From positions 1-32,614 of the forward strand of contig JAUNRC010000017.1 of the NCBI GenBank assembly GCA_030535875.1: 32,614 nucleotides of DNA. Reading direction: 5' to 3'. Shown in pieces: positions 8,129 to 19,400 of this stretch. The position numbers and the translations under genes are program-made. Source of the stretch: Akkermansia sp. (lineage in GTDB: Bacteria > Verrucomicrobiota > Verrucomicrobiia > Verrucomicrobiales > Akkermansiaceae). Within the stretch, counting starts at the first letter, position 1; each line of letters begins with the position of its first letter. Below the pieces are notes generated by a model. That model was not told where the DNA came from, made no database searches, and was given only the letters and a program-made list of their open reading frames with translations.

Positions 8129-8160
8129 TCATTTAACATCTTTTTTACACAAAAAGAGAC

Positions 8161-8189
8161 TTGAATTTGAACGTCGAAAGTGCTAAAAT
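8161..8189 (+). promoter_or_regulatory. Promoter of the acyl-CoA synthetase gene
   Basis: TTGAAT (8161-8166), a 17-bp spacer and TAAAAT (8184-8189) form a near-consensus promoter with an expected start near 8196 and a leader of about 46 nt. A perfect TATAAT at 8212-8217 and TATTAT near 8228 could act as additional -10 boxes closer to the ATG. Confidence 0.6.
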
Positions 8190-8241
8190 CGTCGCAGAGC
8201 CATCATTGGTTTATAATTCACCCAAATTATTATCACTCACT

Positions 8242-10323
8242 ATGTCACTCGAATCATTCTTCAATCCGAAGAGCATTGCAGTAGTCGGCGTGTCCGGAGA
8301 TTCCACAAAACTCGGCGCCGTGGTATTCAACAACATTATTGATGCCGGTTATGAAGGCAAGCTCTATGGCGTGAATCCCAAGCTTGACGGTCAGGAGGTA
8401 TATGGCAAGCCCTGTTACGGCAGCGTTGACAAGCTTCCCGAGCCCATGGATCTGGTTGTAATCCTTGTTCCCGCTCGTTTCACCGAGCCCGTTATCGATG
8501 CCTGCGTGACCAACGGCACCAAGAACATCTCCATCATCACCGCCGGCTTCGCCGAGGTCGGCGAGAAGGAACTCGAGAAGCGCATCGCCCAGAAGTGCCT
8601 CGACAACGGCATCAACCTTCTCGGCCCGAACTGCCTCGGCCACATCTCCACCTTTGACAAGGTGAATGCCTCTTTCGCTGACGGCTTCCCCCCTCAGGGT
8701 AACGTTGGTTTCATCTCTCAGTCCGGTGCTTACTGCTCCGCCATCATGGACTGGGCCGCCGGTAAGGGCATCGGTTTCTCCCACTTCATCTCCATCGGTA
8801 ACAAGGCCGTTATGGGTGAGGACTCCCTGCTTGCAGCCCTGAAAGATGACCCGAACACCAACGCCTTCGTCTTCTACCTCGAGTCCCTGAAGAACGGTAA
8901 GGAGTTCCTCAAGGTGATTAAAGAGGTTTCCGACACCAAGCCCTGCGTTATCATGGAGCCCGGTAAAAGCGCCAAGGCTCAGGCTGCCTCCCTCTCCCAC
9001 ACCGGCTCCCTTGCCCCGAACTACCGCGTACTGGAAATGGCACTTCAGAGCGCCGGTGCCATTCAGGCCTACAACGACCGCGAACTGTTCGGCCTGTTGG
9101 AAATTCTGCAGTACTGCAACCACAATGAGTTTGACGGTCAGGTAGCCGTTCTGACCAACGCCGGCGGCGTAGGCGTGCTTACCTCCGACCTTTGCGAAGA
9201 AGCCGGGCTGGATCTTGCCCGCCCGAGCGAGAAGACCATCGAGGCTCTGCGTGCCGTTCTTACTCCCGAGGCTTCCCTGGGTAACCCCATCGACGTCGTG
9301 GGTGACGCTAAGGCCGACCGCTATGAGAGCGCTCTGCGCGTGCTCTGCGAGAGCGGCGAGTACAAGAACATCCTCGTTCTGCTCACCCCGCAGCGCGTGA
9401 CAGACTGCACCGGCACGGCCGAAGCCATCATCAAACTGGCTCCCCAGTACCCGAACGTCAACATCTTCTGTTCCTTCGTCGGCGGTGCCCGCGTAGACGA
9501 GGGCCGCAAGCTGCTCTCCGCCGCTCGCGTACTCAACTACGAATATCCCGCTGACATCGTGCGTCTGCTCGGTCTGCTGAAGGCCCAGATGGCATACCGC
9601 GGCAAGAAGATGGCCACCTGCGAGGTAGGCGAAGTTCCCGCTAACATCAAGGCTGCCATCACCGAAGCTAAGGAAGCCGGTCTCGCCTCCCTGCCCCAGG
9701 ACACGGTGAACATGCTCATGGACCACTACGGCATTGATTACCCGAAGTGCGGCAACTTCACCGACAAGGCCGAGGCTCTTGCCTTCTGCAAGACCATCTT
9801 CCCGAACGCCGTTGTTCTTAAACTCTCCGCACCCGATGCTCTGCACAAGACCGAGATGAAAGGCATTTACCTCAACATCAACGACGAGGCTTCCTTCAAC
9901 GAGGCTTGGGAAGGTCTGTGGGGCTCCATCACCAAGTTCCAGCTCAAGGGTGCTTCCGTTCTGATTCAGGAGATGATTACCAAGGCAACCGAGACCATCA
10001 TCGGCGTGAACTCCGACAAGAACTTCGGTCGCGTGATGGTGTTCGGCACCGGTGGCATCTACACCGAAGTCATGCGCGACACCACCATGCGCATTCTGCC
10101 CGCCAACGACTTCTCCGACATGATTAAGGAGACCAAGGTAGGCACCATCCTGAATGGTGTACGCGGCGAAGCTCCCAAGGCCGTAGGCCCGCTGGCCGAC
10201 ACGCTTGCCAAGGTGCAGAAGCTCGTGCTCGAGATTCCCGAGATTACCGCCATCGACGGCAACCCCGTTCTCGTGACCGCCGAGCGCGCCGTTGTGGTTG
10301 ACTTCAAGATGATTCTTAAGTAA
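8242..10323 (+). CDS. ADP-forming acetate/acyl-CoA ligase (fused alpha and beta subunits)
   Basis: The enzyme interconverts acyl-CoA, ADP and phosphate with acid, CoA and ATP, so it can conserve energy when acetate or a similar acid is formed. Fermentative acetate production is the likely role, but substrate specificity is not visible. Domain order is as in fused ACD enzymes. A CoA-binding Rossmann domain (PKSIAVVGVSGDSTKLG, residues 9-25) comes first. Succinyl-CoA synthetase-like domains follow, with the phosphorylated histidine in SLSHTGSLAP (His253). A C-terminal ATP-grasp domain follows from about 480, with LSAPDALHKTEMKGIYLNI typical of the family. At 693 residues it is full length. An upstream TTG at 8161 extends the frame by 27 codons but lies in the -35 box, so I start at the ATG at 8242 (MSLESFFNPKSIAVVG). 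Codon use shifts towards AAG, GGT and GTT compared with its neighbours, as in a highly expressed gene. Confidence 0.93.
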   Translation: MSLESFFNPKSIAVVGVSGDSTKLGAVVFNNIIDAGYEGKLYGVNPKLDGQEVYGKPCYGSVDKLPEPMDLVVILVPARFTEPVIDACVTNGTKNISIITAGFAEVGEKELEKRIAQKCLDNGINLLGPNCLGHISTFDKVNASFADGFPPQGNVGFISQSGAYCSAIMDWAAGKGIGFSHFISIGNKAVMGEDSLLAALKDDPNTNAFVFYLESLKNGKEFLKVIKEVSDTKPCVIMEPGKSAKAQAASLSHTGSLAPNYRVLEMALQSAGAIQAYNDRELFGLLEILQYCNHNEFDGQVAVLTNAGGVGVLTSDLCEEAGLDLARPSEKTIEALRAVLTPEASLGNPIDVVGDAKADRYESALRVLCESGEYKNILVLLTPQRVTDCTGTAEAIIKLAPQYPNVNIFCSFVGGARVDEGRKLLSAARVLNYEYPADIVRLLGLLKAQMAYRGKKMATCEVGEVPANIKAAITEAKEAGLASLPQDTVNMLMDHYGIDYPKCGNFTDKAEALAFCKTIFPNAVVLKLSAPDALHKTEMKGIYLNINDEASFNEAWEGLWGSITKFQLKGASVLIQEMITKATETIIGVNSDKNFGRVMVFGTGGIYTEVMRDTTMRILPANDFSDMIKETKVGTILNGVRGEAPKAVGPLADTLAKVQKLVLEIPEITAIDGNPVLVTAERAVVVDFKMILK

Positions 10324-10343
10324 TCATCCCACACTCAATCCTC

Positions 10344-10385
10344 TGATGAAAAACCGCTGCTCTTCGGAGCAGCGGTTTTTCATCA
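10344..10385 (+). terminator. Terminator of the acyl-CoA synthetase gene
   Basis: A perfect 19-bp stem (10344-10362 and 10367-10385) is capped by the stable tetraloop TTCG, with the T-run inside the 3' arm. Because the arm also carries an A-run, it may work on both strands. Confidence 0.9.
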
Positions 10386-10393
10386 TTATTTTC

Positions 10394-10432
10394 TCAACAA
10401 AAGAGGGCTTCCTCGTGATGAAGAAGCCCCCT
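10394..10432 (-). terminator. Terminator of the giant gene
   Basis: Read on the minus strand, a GGGCTTC/GAAGCCC stem (10405-10411 and 10423-10429) is followed by TCTTTTGTT. It lies about 20 nt after the stop codon of the 5648-codon gene and back to back with the terminator of the gene on the other strand. Confidence 0.75.
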
Positions 10433-10453
10433 GAGATAATTTTAGAGCAGATA

Positions 10454-13400
10454 TCAGGCCGTCGCGATGGTGAAGCGCTTAGTTTCGCCGACCTCCTCCT
10501 TCTCCAGCTCAAGGGCGTAGGTGGAGTTGTAACGACCGGCTCCGTTATCATACGAGGAAATCTCAATGAAGTAGCTACCGGCAGTCAGCGAGAGGGTGCG
10601 GTCCAGACCTCCGTTTGCTCGGGCTGTCGCGCTGAGTTTCTGCGTGTAACGACCGTTACCGCGGTCCTGATAGACCTTGACTCTCGCATTCGTCTCCATG
10701 TCGCTGAGGACGATGTTGAGCTTACCGGCTTGGCTCATCTCGAATTGATAGTAATCGAGGGCATCGCCTGCGCCGACCCAGCTATTGATGACGGCATCGC
10801 TACTGCTGACAAGTTCGAGCTGTGTGGCGCTTTCCTTCGTATTGTTGTCGGTGATGAGAGACTCATCTTCGATAATATCGCCCTTCACGTAGAGCTCATA
10901 CTCTGTTGCCCCGCTACCGTCGGCTGTCTGCACGCTGATGTAGTACTGCTCCCCTTCTTTCAGGTTGATGCGGTCGATGGCATAGAGAGCATCCTCAGGA
11001 TTGATGAGAAGGCTCTTCATCTCGCTGAACTCGCCATTTTCCACACAACCTACACTCAGCAGCAGCGTGGTGGTCAAATCGGCGGAATCGATACCGACTC
11101 GGTATGAACCATCGCCGGTGGCTGTGAAGACGTAGTAATCTTCGGTATCGCCTGCACCTACCCAGTTGCTGACGGTCTGATAGCTACTGCCGTCCGACGG
11201 GACGGAGAGCTCGATATTGTCGGACTTCTCCACGCTGTTGTTCTCCCGGTCCTGCCCGGTGAAGGCTCCCAAGGTGGTGTAATCTCCCAGATAGAAGCCA
11301 TTTAAGTTGCTGCTGCTCTGAGCAATCTGGTAATAGCCGCGGGTGACATTGTAGGCCAGAGTGAGGGTCAAGGCAGCATCGGTTCTGTCATCGGAGTCCG
11401 TCACGGTAATGGAGGTCAGACGACCTGTGGCATCCGTCGCGAAGCCCCACAAGGTCAGCGTGTGGCCGGCGCTGAGAGTGCCGTTGTTGAGTGAGCGGTA
11501 CACGCCGAGGCTCAACATACCGCCGTCCGTATAGACATCGGCCCAAGCAGTTGCAATCTCCGTGGCCGTCAGGCCGGTCATCGAGATTTCCTTCACCGGA
11601 GCACTCATACCGGCTGCGGTGTAATGCGAGGCGTAATAAGCTCCCACATCGGTGCTGCCCTTATAGTTCTCATTGTAATAAGCGGTGTAGGACTCATTGC
11701 TGCTCTCACCGGAAAGCCACCATGTAAGGCCGTATTCCTCGCGACCGCTGACGTTGGACCAGTTGCCGACAAAGCTTGCGAAGATGTCATCTGCTCCGGT
11801 CGGCACGTCGGATGTTGTGAAGTCCGCCATTCCGTACTGCTGCTGCCACCAAGCCAACATGTTGGAGGCCGCAGCAGCCCAGCAAAGCTGCGAGTCATCG
11901 CTACCGCCGCTCTTATCGGCATCGTAGTACCCGTTCACGAGAGTGCCGTCGGATGTCACCATACCCTTAGCCCAATAGGTTTGAGCGGTAGAGTCGGGGG
12001 TGACAATTTCTTCGATGCTGATGCTCTCGGCTGCACTCGTCCACTCACCGACATTGCCGGCTCCGTCAACGGCGCGTACCTTCCAGTACCACTCACCCAC
12101 TTCCAGACCGGAAAGATTGAGGGCATTCGTCGTGCAAGTGATGGTTTGAGCGTAGGAGAAGTCATGACTGCTGCTGTAACGTACTTCATAGCTCACACCG
12201 GAGGAATCGGTCACAGCGCCCCACGAAAGCGCAGCCGTGCCGTTGTTGACCGTTGCGGTCAATTCGGAGGGTGCTCCGGGAGCGATGGTATCGACGGTGA
12301 AGCTCTGACCGCTCACGGCAGGTTTGGCAGAGTTCACAATCGATACTCGCCAGTAGAACACGCCTTCGTCGAGCCCACTCAGGCTCAACTCTGCGGCACT
12401 CACCTCATGACCGGTTGCTCCGGCGAAGTCGGCATTGTCGGCAACTTCCACCAGGTATGTGGTGTCGGTCGAGGCATTCTCCACCACCCAGCTAAGCCGG
12501 GCATTCTTGCCCTCCACCTGAGTGCTTGTCTCGGTGATGAGGGCATCGGCGTCAACCTCGAAGGCTTTGTTCCATGTTCCCTCGGCTGCGGTTCCGTACA
12601 CAACATAGAGCTCACCGGTGCTACCGCCGACGATAAGGTCCGGGGTTCCGTCCTCGTCCAAATCAGCCACGGTCGGGCGGGTGCGCTCCCAGTCAATATC
12701 CGGCAGCGACCAAGAGGACACCTTCTTATAACCGCCTTCGGTACCATAGTACAGAGTAAGTGCACCTGCCTCGTCACCGATAATGAGGTCGGCGGTACCA
12801 TCGCCATTCACGTCCGTAAAGACGGGTGCTGCGCGGCCGGCAACTTCGATTCCGGCTATCGCAATGGGTGCGGCAAAGTTGATGGCTCCGCTTGCAAGGT
12901 CCTTGGTCCCGGAGGCAAGCATCAATGTACCGCTGCCGGTACCGATAATGAGGTCGCTCACGCCGTCGCTGTTCCAGTCGAAGAAGGTCGGGTAAGCGCG
13001 ACTGTCGATTAGAGACGAAGAGAACAACTCCGTTGCACTGCCGAAGGTGCCGTCTGCCAGCCCGGCATAATACTGCACGGTACCATTGCTCAGACCGGCT
13101 ACGAGGTCGGCGCGACCGTCACCCGTTATATCAGCAGTCGTCACAACGATGCCCTGACAGCCGCTAGCCGACACGCTGAGCTCAGCTCCTCCGCTCATCA
13201 CATAACTGTAATCAGCGAAGCCTCCCTCACCGTTGTTCAGATAAAGGCGTACCTTACCTTCATCATCGCCCACCTTCTCACCTACCAGCAAATCGACATG
13301 ACCATCGTCGTTCCAATCCACTGCGTAGGGGGCGCTATACGAACTGCCGACAGCACCAAGCGAAGTACCGGCTCCCTTGTAGCTCACAATGGAGCTTGCA

Positions 13401-16400
13401 GCCGTGCCGCCATTACCCACAAGCGGCGAGCCGTTGGCGGCGGTCAGCAGAGCGGGGTCGACCACAACGGCATAATTGCCGCCGGCAAGCTCAACTTCAC
13501 CGCTCCAGGTCAGGATATTATCAGCATAGGCGAAACCGCTTGCGGAGAGCTCCGTCACGCTACCATCCGCCTGATTGACCAGACGCACGGCATCCTGCAA
13601 CAGGCCGGATTCCTTCAGTGCAGCGTAGTTGATGGCCGTGCTGAAGCTGATGCTCAGTCCGGTGAGTTTCTCCACTCCGGAAGTGATATCACAGGAAGTA
13701 ATACGTACCTCGCTCACCGGATCGTAGGAGAAGTTCACCGTATGGGTACCCTGCCCCTGCATGCCGGATGACGTCTTCTCCACGCTGCTCAGGTCGATGC
13801 TCAAAGCATAGGTACCCGTAGCGGCTCCCGACATATTCAAGCCGGAGAGGGTCCACTCCGTATCGCTCACACGAGTCAGGGTGCAATTTGCCAGCGAGAC
13901 GGCCTCACCGTTCACCTTCAGGCTCAACGCCGAGAGCGGCAGGTCGCTTGTCGCCGCGCTGAAGGTAATCTTCACCTCATCCGGCAGCTCATTATACTTA
14001 TCCTCCAAGTCGGTGCTGACAGTGAGCACAACCATATCCACAAGGACGTTGTAGGAGTTGGTCGTGGCATTGCCCGCGGCATCGGTCGTGACGATGGTCA
14101 GAGTACGAGAACCGCCGCTGAGGAGTGTAACCTGCTGCGAGAGGTCCGTGCCGTCCACGGTTCCGCTCCACAGCAGAGAGCCCATACCGGAGGCCGTTAC
14201 GGACTTGTCGTAAATGCTCACCTCCAGTCCTTCCTCCGGCAGCGTGGCACCAATCAGCAAAGAGGTAGAGGCAACATTGAGCGACTCCCTGCCGTTGAGG
14301 GTCACCTTGTCCAAAGGCTCGGGAGCCGTGGTATCGACCTCCCATTCCGTGCTGTAAGTACCGGTACCGACGTTGCCGTAGATATCCTCCACACCACTCA
14401 TGTCCATGGCGAACTTCCACTCGCCGTCAGCCACGGCAGCGGCCTTGCCCACCGGGGCGGCCTTACTGATGCCGCGCACGATAACCTTGCTTGCATCCGA
14501 CTCATCAATGGAGTAGCTCAGAACAGCACTGCTGTACACCTCACCATTGCACGTAAGCGTGAGCTTGTCGAGGTCAATGGAGCTGACCGCATGGCTGAAC
14601 TGCAGGGTGATGGTATCGATTTCCTGCACAATCTGCTCAGCGTCTACGAAAGAATGCTCCAGCACACTCGGCGGAGTCTCATGCAGGTTCCAGTCGGCCG
14701 GCATGGAGCCGGTACCGCTGTTGCCGTTCTTATCCAGCACCTTTTCGCTGTCCACGGTAATGCTGTAAGTACCGTCACCTCTGTTCTGAATGGAGTTCAG
14801 TCCCGAAATGGTGAACTTGGCATTCGTCTCATCCGCGGCAACAATCTCAAGCCCGCTCAGGTCGGTAATGGTGCTTTCCGTTCCGTCCAAAGCGGTATGA
14901 ACAACCGACAGGGCCGACGAATCGAAGAGGGTGACGGCATCCGAGAAGGTCACTTCCAGCGAGTCCACTCGCTTGTTGAGCTTGCGGTCGGTATGTCCCT
15001 CCACCATCTCCAGAGCAATCTTTGTGGTGGCATAGGTCCACATCAACTGACGGCCGGAACCTTCGCCGGCATTGCCGTACACGTCTTCCACGCCGCCATT
15101 GAGGACTTTGAGTACATAAAGACCCTCGTTCTGCGTATATTTAGCAAGGTTGGTAATGGTCAGACTCTTACCGTCATCGGCCCATTCCCAAGTGAGCCCG
15201 GTGAGGTCCACGTACTCATTCTGGAGCTTAAGGCTGATGTTATTCAAGCCGAAGGTTGCGGTATTCACCTCTTCATCGAAGGTGACGGTGAGCGAGTTGA
15301 GCGCCTCGCGCACAGTAGCCTTGTCCTCCACGCCGGTGATAGCTTCCACGCCGGGAGCCTTCTCATCCACCGAGCTGTATGTTACAACGAAGTCGACATA
15401 GCCGGACTGCTCGAACTCAGCCACCCAGTGCAAGCGGTCAACGTAGGTTGCGGAACCGTCACCGGCGAAGATTCTGTCAGTCTGCCAGAACATGCTCCTG
15501 TCGAGTTGCTTACCACCGACCGAAATACTTTCTATGCGCCAATTCCCCTCACCCGGGTCGTTGATACGGAAATAATTCCAGCCCGCGGCGGCATACATGG
15601 TCAGGGTTATCGAATAATTCCCCTTGCCCAGCGTGCCGGTCGAATTATAGATAGCCACCACACCATTCACATCCGCATAACTTCCATCACCGAAGTACAG
15701 TCCATCGGCCATATCGTTAAAGTCATCCACATCATTGACAAGGAAATCCTGTTTCTCATCACCATCCGCACTCAGTGTCTTTGTCAGCATGTGGGGAGTA
15801 ATACTCTCGATAAGAGACACATCCGTACCATTGGTCAGGAAAGCCTCTTCTCCCATACTGTCAACTCGCGTGTAACTGGCAGTATAATCCGAGAAATAGC
15901 CGTGAATATTGGTTTGGAAATACCAAACTGCCGTATTCGTACTTCCGGCCTCAAGGTTGCCGAAATTCAGTGACATACCGCTGTGCTGCAATTCTCCACC
16001 ATTCAACGACGAGCCCATCATTGTCAGCTCCAGCGCCAAGCCTTTCTCGTTTTCAACAAACTCATGGCGCATCTCACTCATCGTGAAGTTCTTAGCAACT
16101 CCGTTTCCTCTATTGTTGACAATGAAACCGATTTCGGCATTCAAGGCGACTTCCACCTCATCGGTATGAGGATCATCCGAATATACATCTTCCGAAAGGA
16201 AATAGTGCATTTCCAAACTCGGCGACGGGTTAACAGTCAACACAACCGGGGTCATCGTGATTTCACGGGTAGCTCCCGTGCCGGGATCTGTATACGAAAG
16301 TTCGGCACCGAAACGATAATCCTGACTGCTCTCCTGAGCCAATGTTCTATCCGGGATATACTGAATATACACCTCACCGGTTTCGCCACAAGCCAGCGTA

Positions 16401-19400
16401 CCGCCATACAGGCCATCCTCACCGGGGACAAATGACTCGATACCATCTATACTGTGATAGGTAATACGGAAGTGCTCCGTCACATCCACTCCGTTCATAT
16501 CATGGACATAGACCTTGAACGACACATCTTTCAAATCACCATAAGCCGCACCATTGGAGAAGGTCATGATACCCTCGAAAGCCTCGCGGGTCATGACGGC
16601 ACTCTGGGTAAATTGAATCTTGACCGAGGCACAGACATCACCTCCTTCGTTATTGGAATAATCCAACATGGATTGGTTCATGCTTTCAATGAGCCCCTCA
16701 GCCAATTCTTCCCCGGATGTACTAATCAAATCGGACAAATCGCTAACCTCCTGAGTGGCGCTATTGATATATTCCTCGGAGAAGAAGTCAGTCGACTCAC
16801 CTTCCGGGACATCCTCAATGCTGCTAATCCCTCGCTCAGCATAATCAAGCGTGCGGTTCCAACGGTCATAGAAAGAGTTCAACACATCAATACCAACGTA
16901 CTGACTGAACTGAAGAGCGTTGAGTTCTGCACGTCCGGCATCCGTTATACGAACAACAGAAATCTCCTCAGAGTCACCGGACTTACCGGTCTGCTGCTTA
17001 GCGATGAGTTTGTCGAGGTGTTCCATATATTCCACGCAAGCCTCACCGAGACCGGCCACATAAATAGCGGCATCTCCCACATCTAAGTCCTCTACCTGTT
17101 CGATGGCATCGGTCAAAGCGCCCAGCACCTCACGGAATACCGGATTTACGCCGGAGCCGAGCCCTCGAATGAACTGATCGCAAAGCTCGATTGCCTCTTC
17201 GGACATCTCACAAATTGACATCAACCATTCCTTGGCCGGGCTATCCTCCATCTGTTCATCCAAACACAGTTTGGCAACGGAAACAATTTGCAGGAGTCTG
17301 GCCTTATTCGCCAAGCAACCATTCACCAGCTTATCAAGACTCTTTACCTTGCTAAACAATTTATCAGCCACCGGCAGATGTTTAGCAAAATTAAAAATCT
17401 TAGGCAATGATTTGAAAAAGCCGAACTTATTCCAAACAAAGCCGAACACATCACCAACGGTAATAACATTCCAACCATTGATGTCAGCAATGAGATTTAT
17501 CAGAGCGGCCTTACAGGGAGTACACGAGCCCTCCCCGACAACAATCGGCGTGCCGGGGCGAATAATCTGCGGCTCCTCCTCTTTTTTTCCGGGAGGACCA
17601 ACAGGTCTCGTGCCTCCACCGCCGCCATCGTCGTCATCGCCTCCTAAGCCGGGAGTCCCCTGACCGGAACCCAAGTTATCACAATTCTCTTGATTGGTCT
17701 GAACAAGCGCAGTATTGACGCGCCAATGTCCATTACTGGTGCAATCCACCCACCACTGGAAACCCGTACCCGACACGCACTTAATCAAATCCCAAACATA
17801 AAAGCCGGATTTATCTTCAGGCCGCTCATCTGCTGTAGCCTGCACCCAGAACTCATACGAAGTTTGTGCTTCAATTCGCTCGACCGGGTTGAGGACGGTC
17901 AATGTCAGGTTTTCCAGTTCAGGCAGTTGCAAATAGTAACTCTCAGCAGCCACCAAACCGTAATTGCTTACCGTAAAGGAGAAATAAATGGTTTCGCCAT
18001 AATGAATATCAGGAATCTGTATGGTCGGTTCATTAAACACCAACACAGCAGCCGGAACATTCGTCGTAAAGGTAACATCCTGCACGATTTCATACTCGTC
18101 CTCTATTTCCTTGGGAACCACGGTGAATGTATATTCAACCGTCGTATTCATCAGGTAGGCATTCACCGTTTCACTTGCACCCGGAGCCAGCGTGATATTC
18201 TTCTTGTACCGCTCGCAATTTTCGGCATCCACATAGAAGTAATACTGACCGGCATTCAGGCCGTCAAAATACACCTGACCGTTTTCATCAGCATTGGCCG
18301 AAGCGACGAGTTCCTGAGTATAAGCATTATACAGTCGCACACGAGCTCCGGCAATCTTCTGATTGTCATCCAGTACCAATGAAAAACCATCCGTCACGTT
18401 GATTGTAAGAGAGGCGGTTTCCTCCGGGACAAATTTCACATTGAGATTACTCTTCTTGCCCGAGGCATTCTCGGCATTCACAACCAAAGACACACCAAAA
18501 GGAGCATTGTAAACCACATCTGACTCAGAAGCGTCAATCTTCAATACGACCTGAGCAGACTCACCGCCGGCCAAATTGGCAATTTCACCGCCGGAATATA
18601 TGCTCAACCAATCGACATCAGGAATTGATATGCTGATGGCACCGGAATCCGCCTCGCCGGTATTGCTGATAGTGAACTCTACATAGCGAACACCATCCGG
18701 ATTCACCGAAATATCCGTTGTCTGAGTCGAGACCGACAAATTGGCCAGCGGGTTCATCACATAAGAATACCCCTTAACGGCCAACTTCGTACCTTCCTCA
18801 CTCGATACGGAGAAATAGACATCTGAGTAATAATCACCCGAGTTAATTTCACCACCCTCAATCGTATAACGGAATGTAGCAGACTGACCGGCAGCGATAT
18901 CCATAGACTCAGTCTCGAATACAACCGATATATTCGACGGCAGTCCATCAGCAATCACTCTGACACCATGCAAATCCACAGTACCGCTGTTACGGATAAC
19001 GATTGTTCCTTCCTGAGCAATGCCACTACTCAACAACCACTGCAAATCCTTGCTATCGGTCGCCAGAACAAGACCTGCAACCTGCAACGTATCGAGCACG
19101 TCGCTGACATCGGAATATACGCCGGCCTTCAATTCAAATTTCCCGGCAAAACCGGCAGGAAGCTCATATTCCAACTCATAAGAGCCATCCTCTGCCGTTG
19201 TAGCCTGAAGTTCTCGGAAGAAACTGCCGTTATGGTACAGATAGATATTGACGGATTGCCCGGCAACAGACAGCCCCTCAGCCTCAGCCGTAAGCTGACC
19301 GTTAATCGTGATATTTTCGGAGAAGTACAATACATCCTGTTCAATAGCACCGGATACCCGATACCCCGAACCAATGGTCACCAACGAGCCTACGCCAACA

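Noticed and set aside
8254..9846. 530-codon open frame antisense to the acyl-CoA synthetase gene
   Set aside because: It is a shadow of a clear, full-length enzyme gene, and the translated sequence is a low-information mix of Val, Gly and Ala.
11624..13012. 462-codon plus-strand frame inside the giant gene (with others such as 14591-15973 and 20516-21472)
   Set aside because: They lie opposite well-supported domains (protease, FN3, FG-GAP, Ig-like, Calx-beta) and show no domain of their own.
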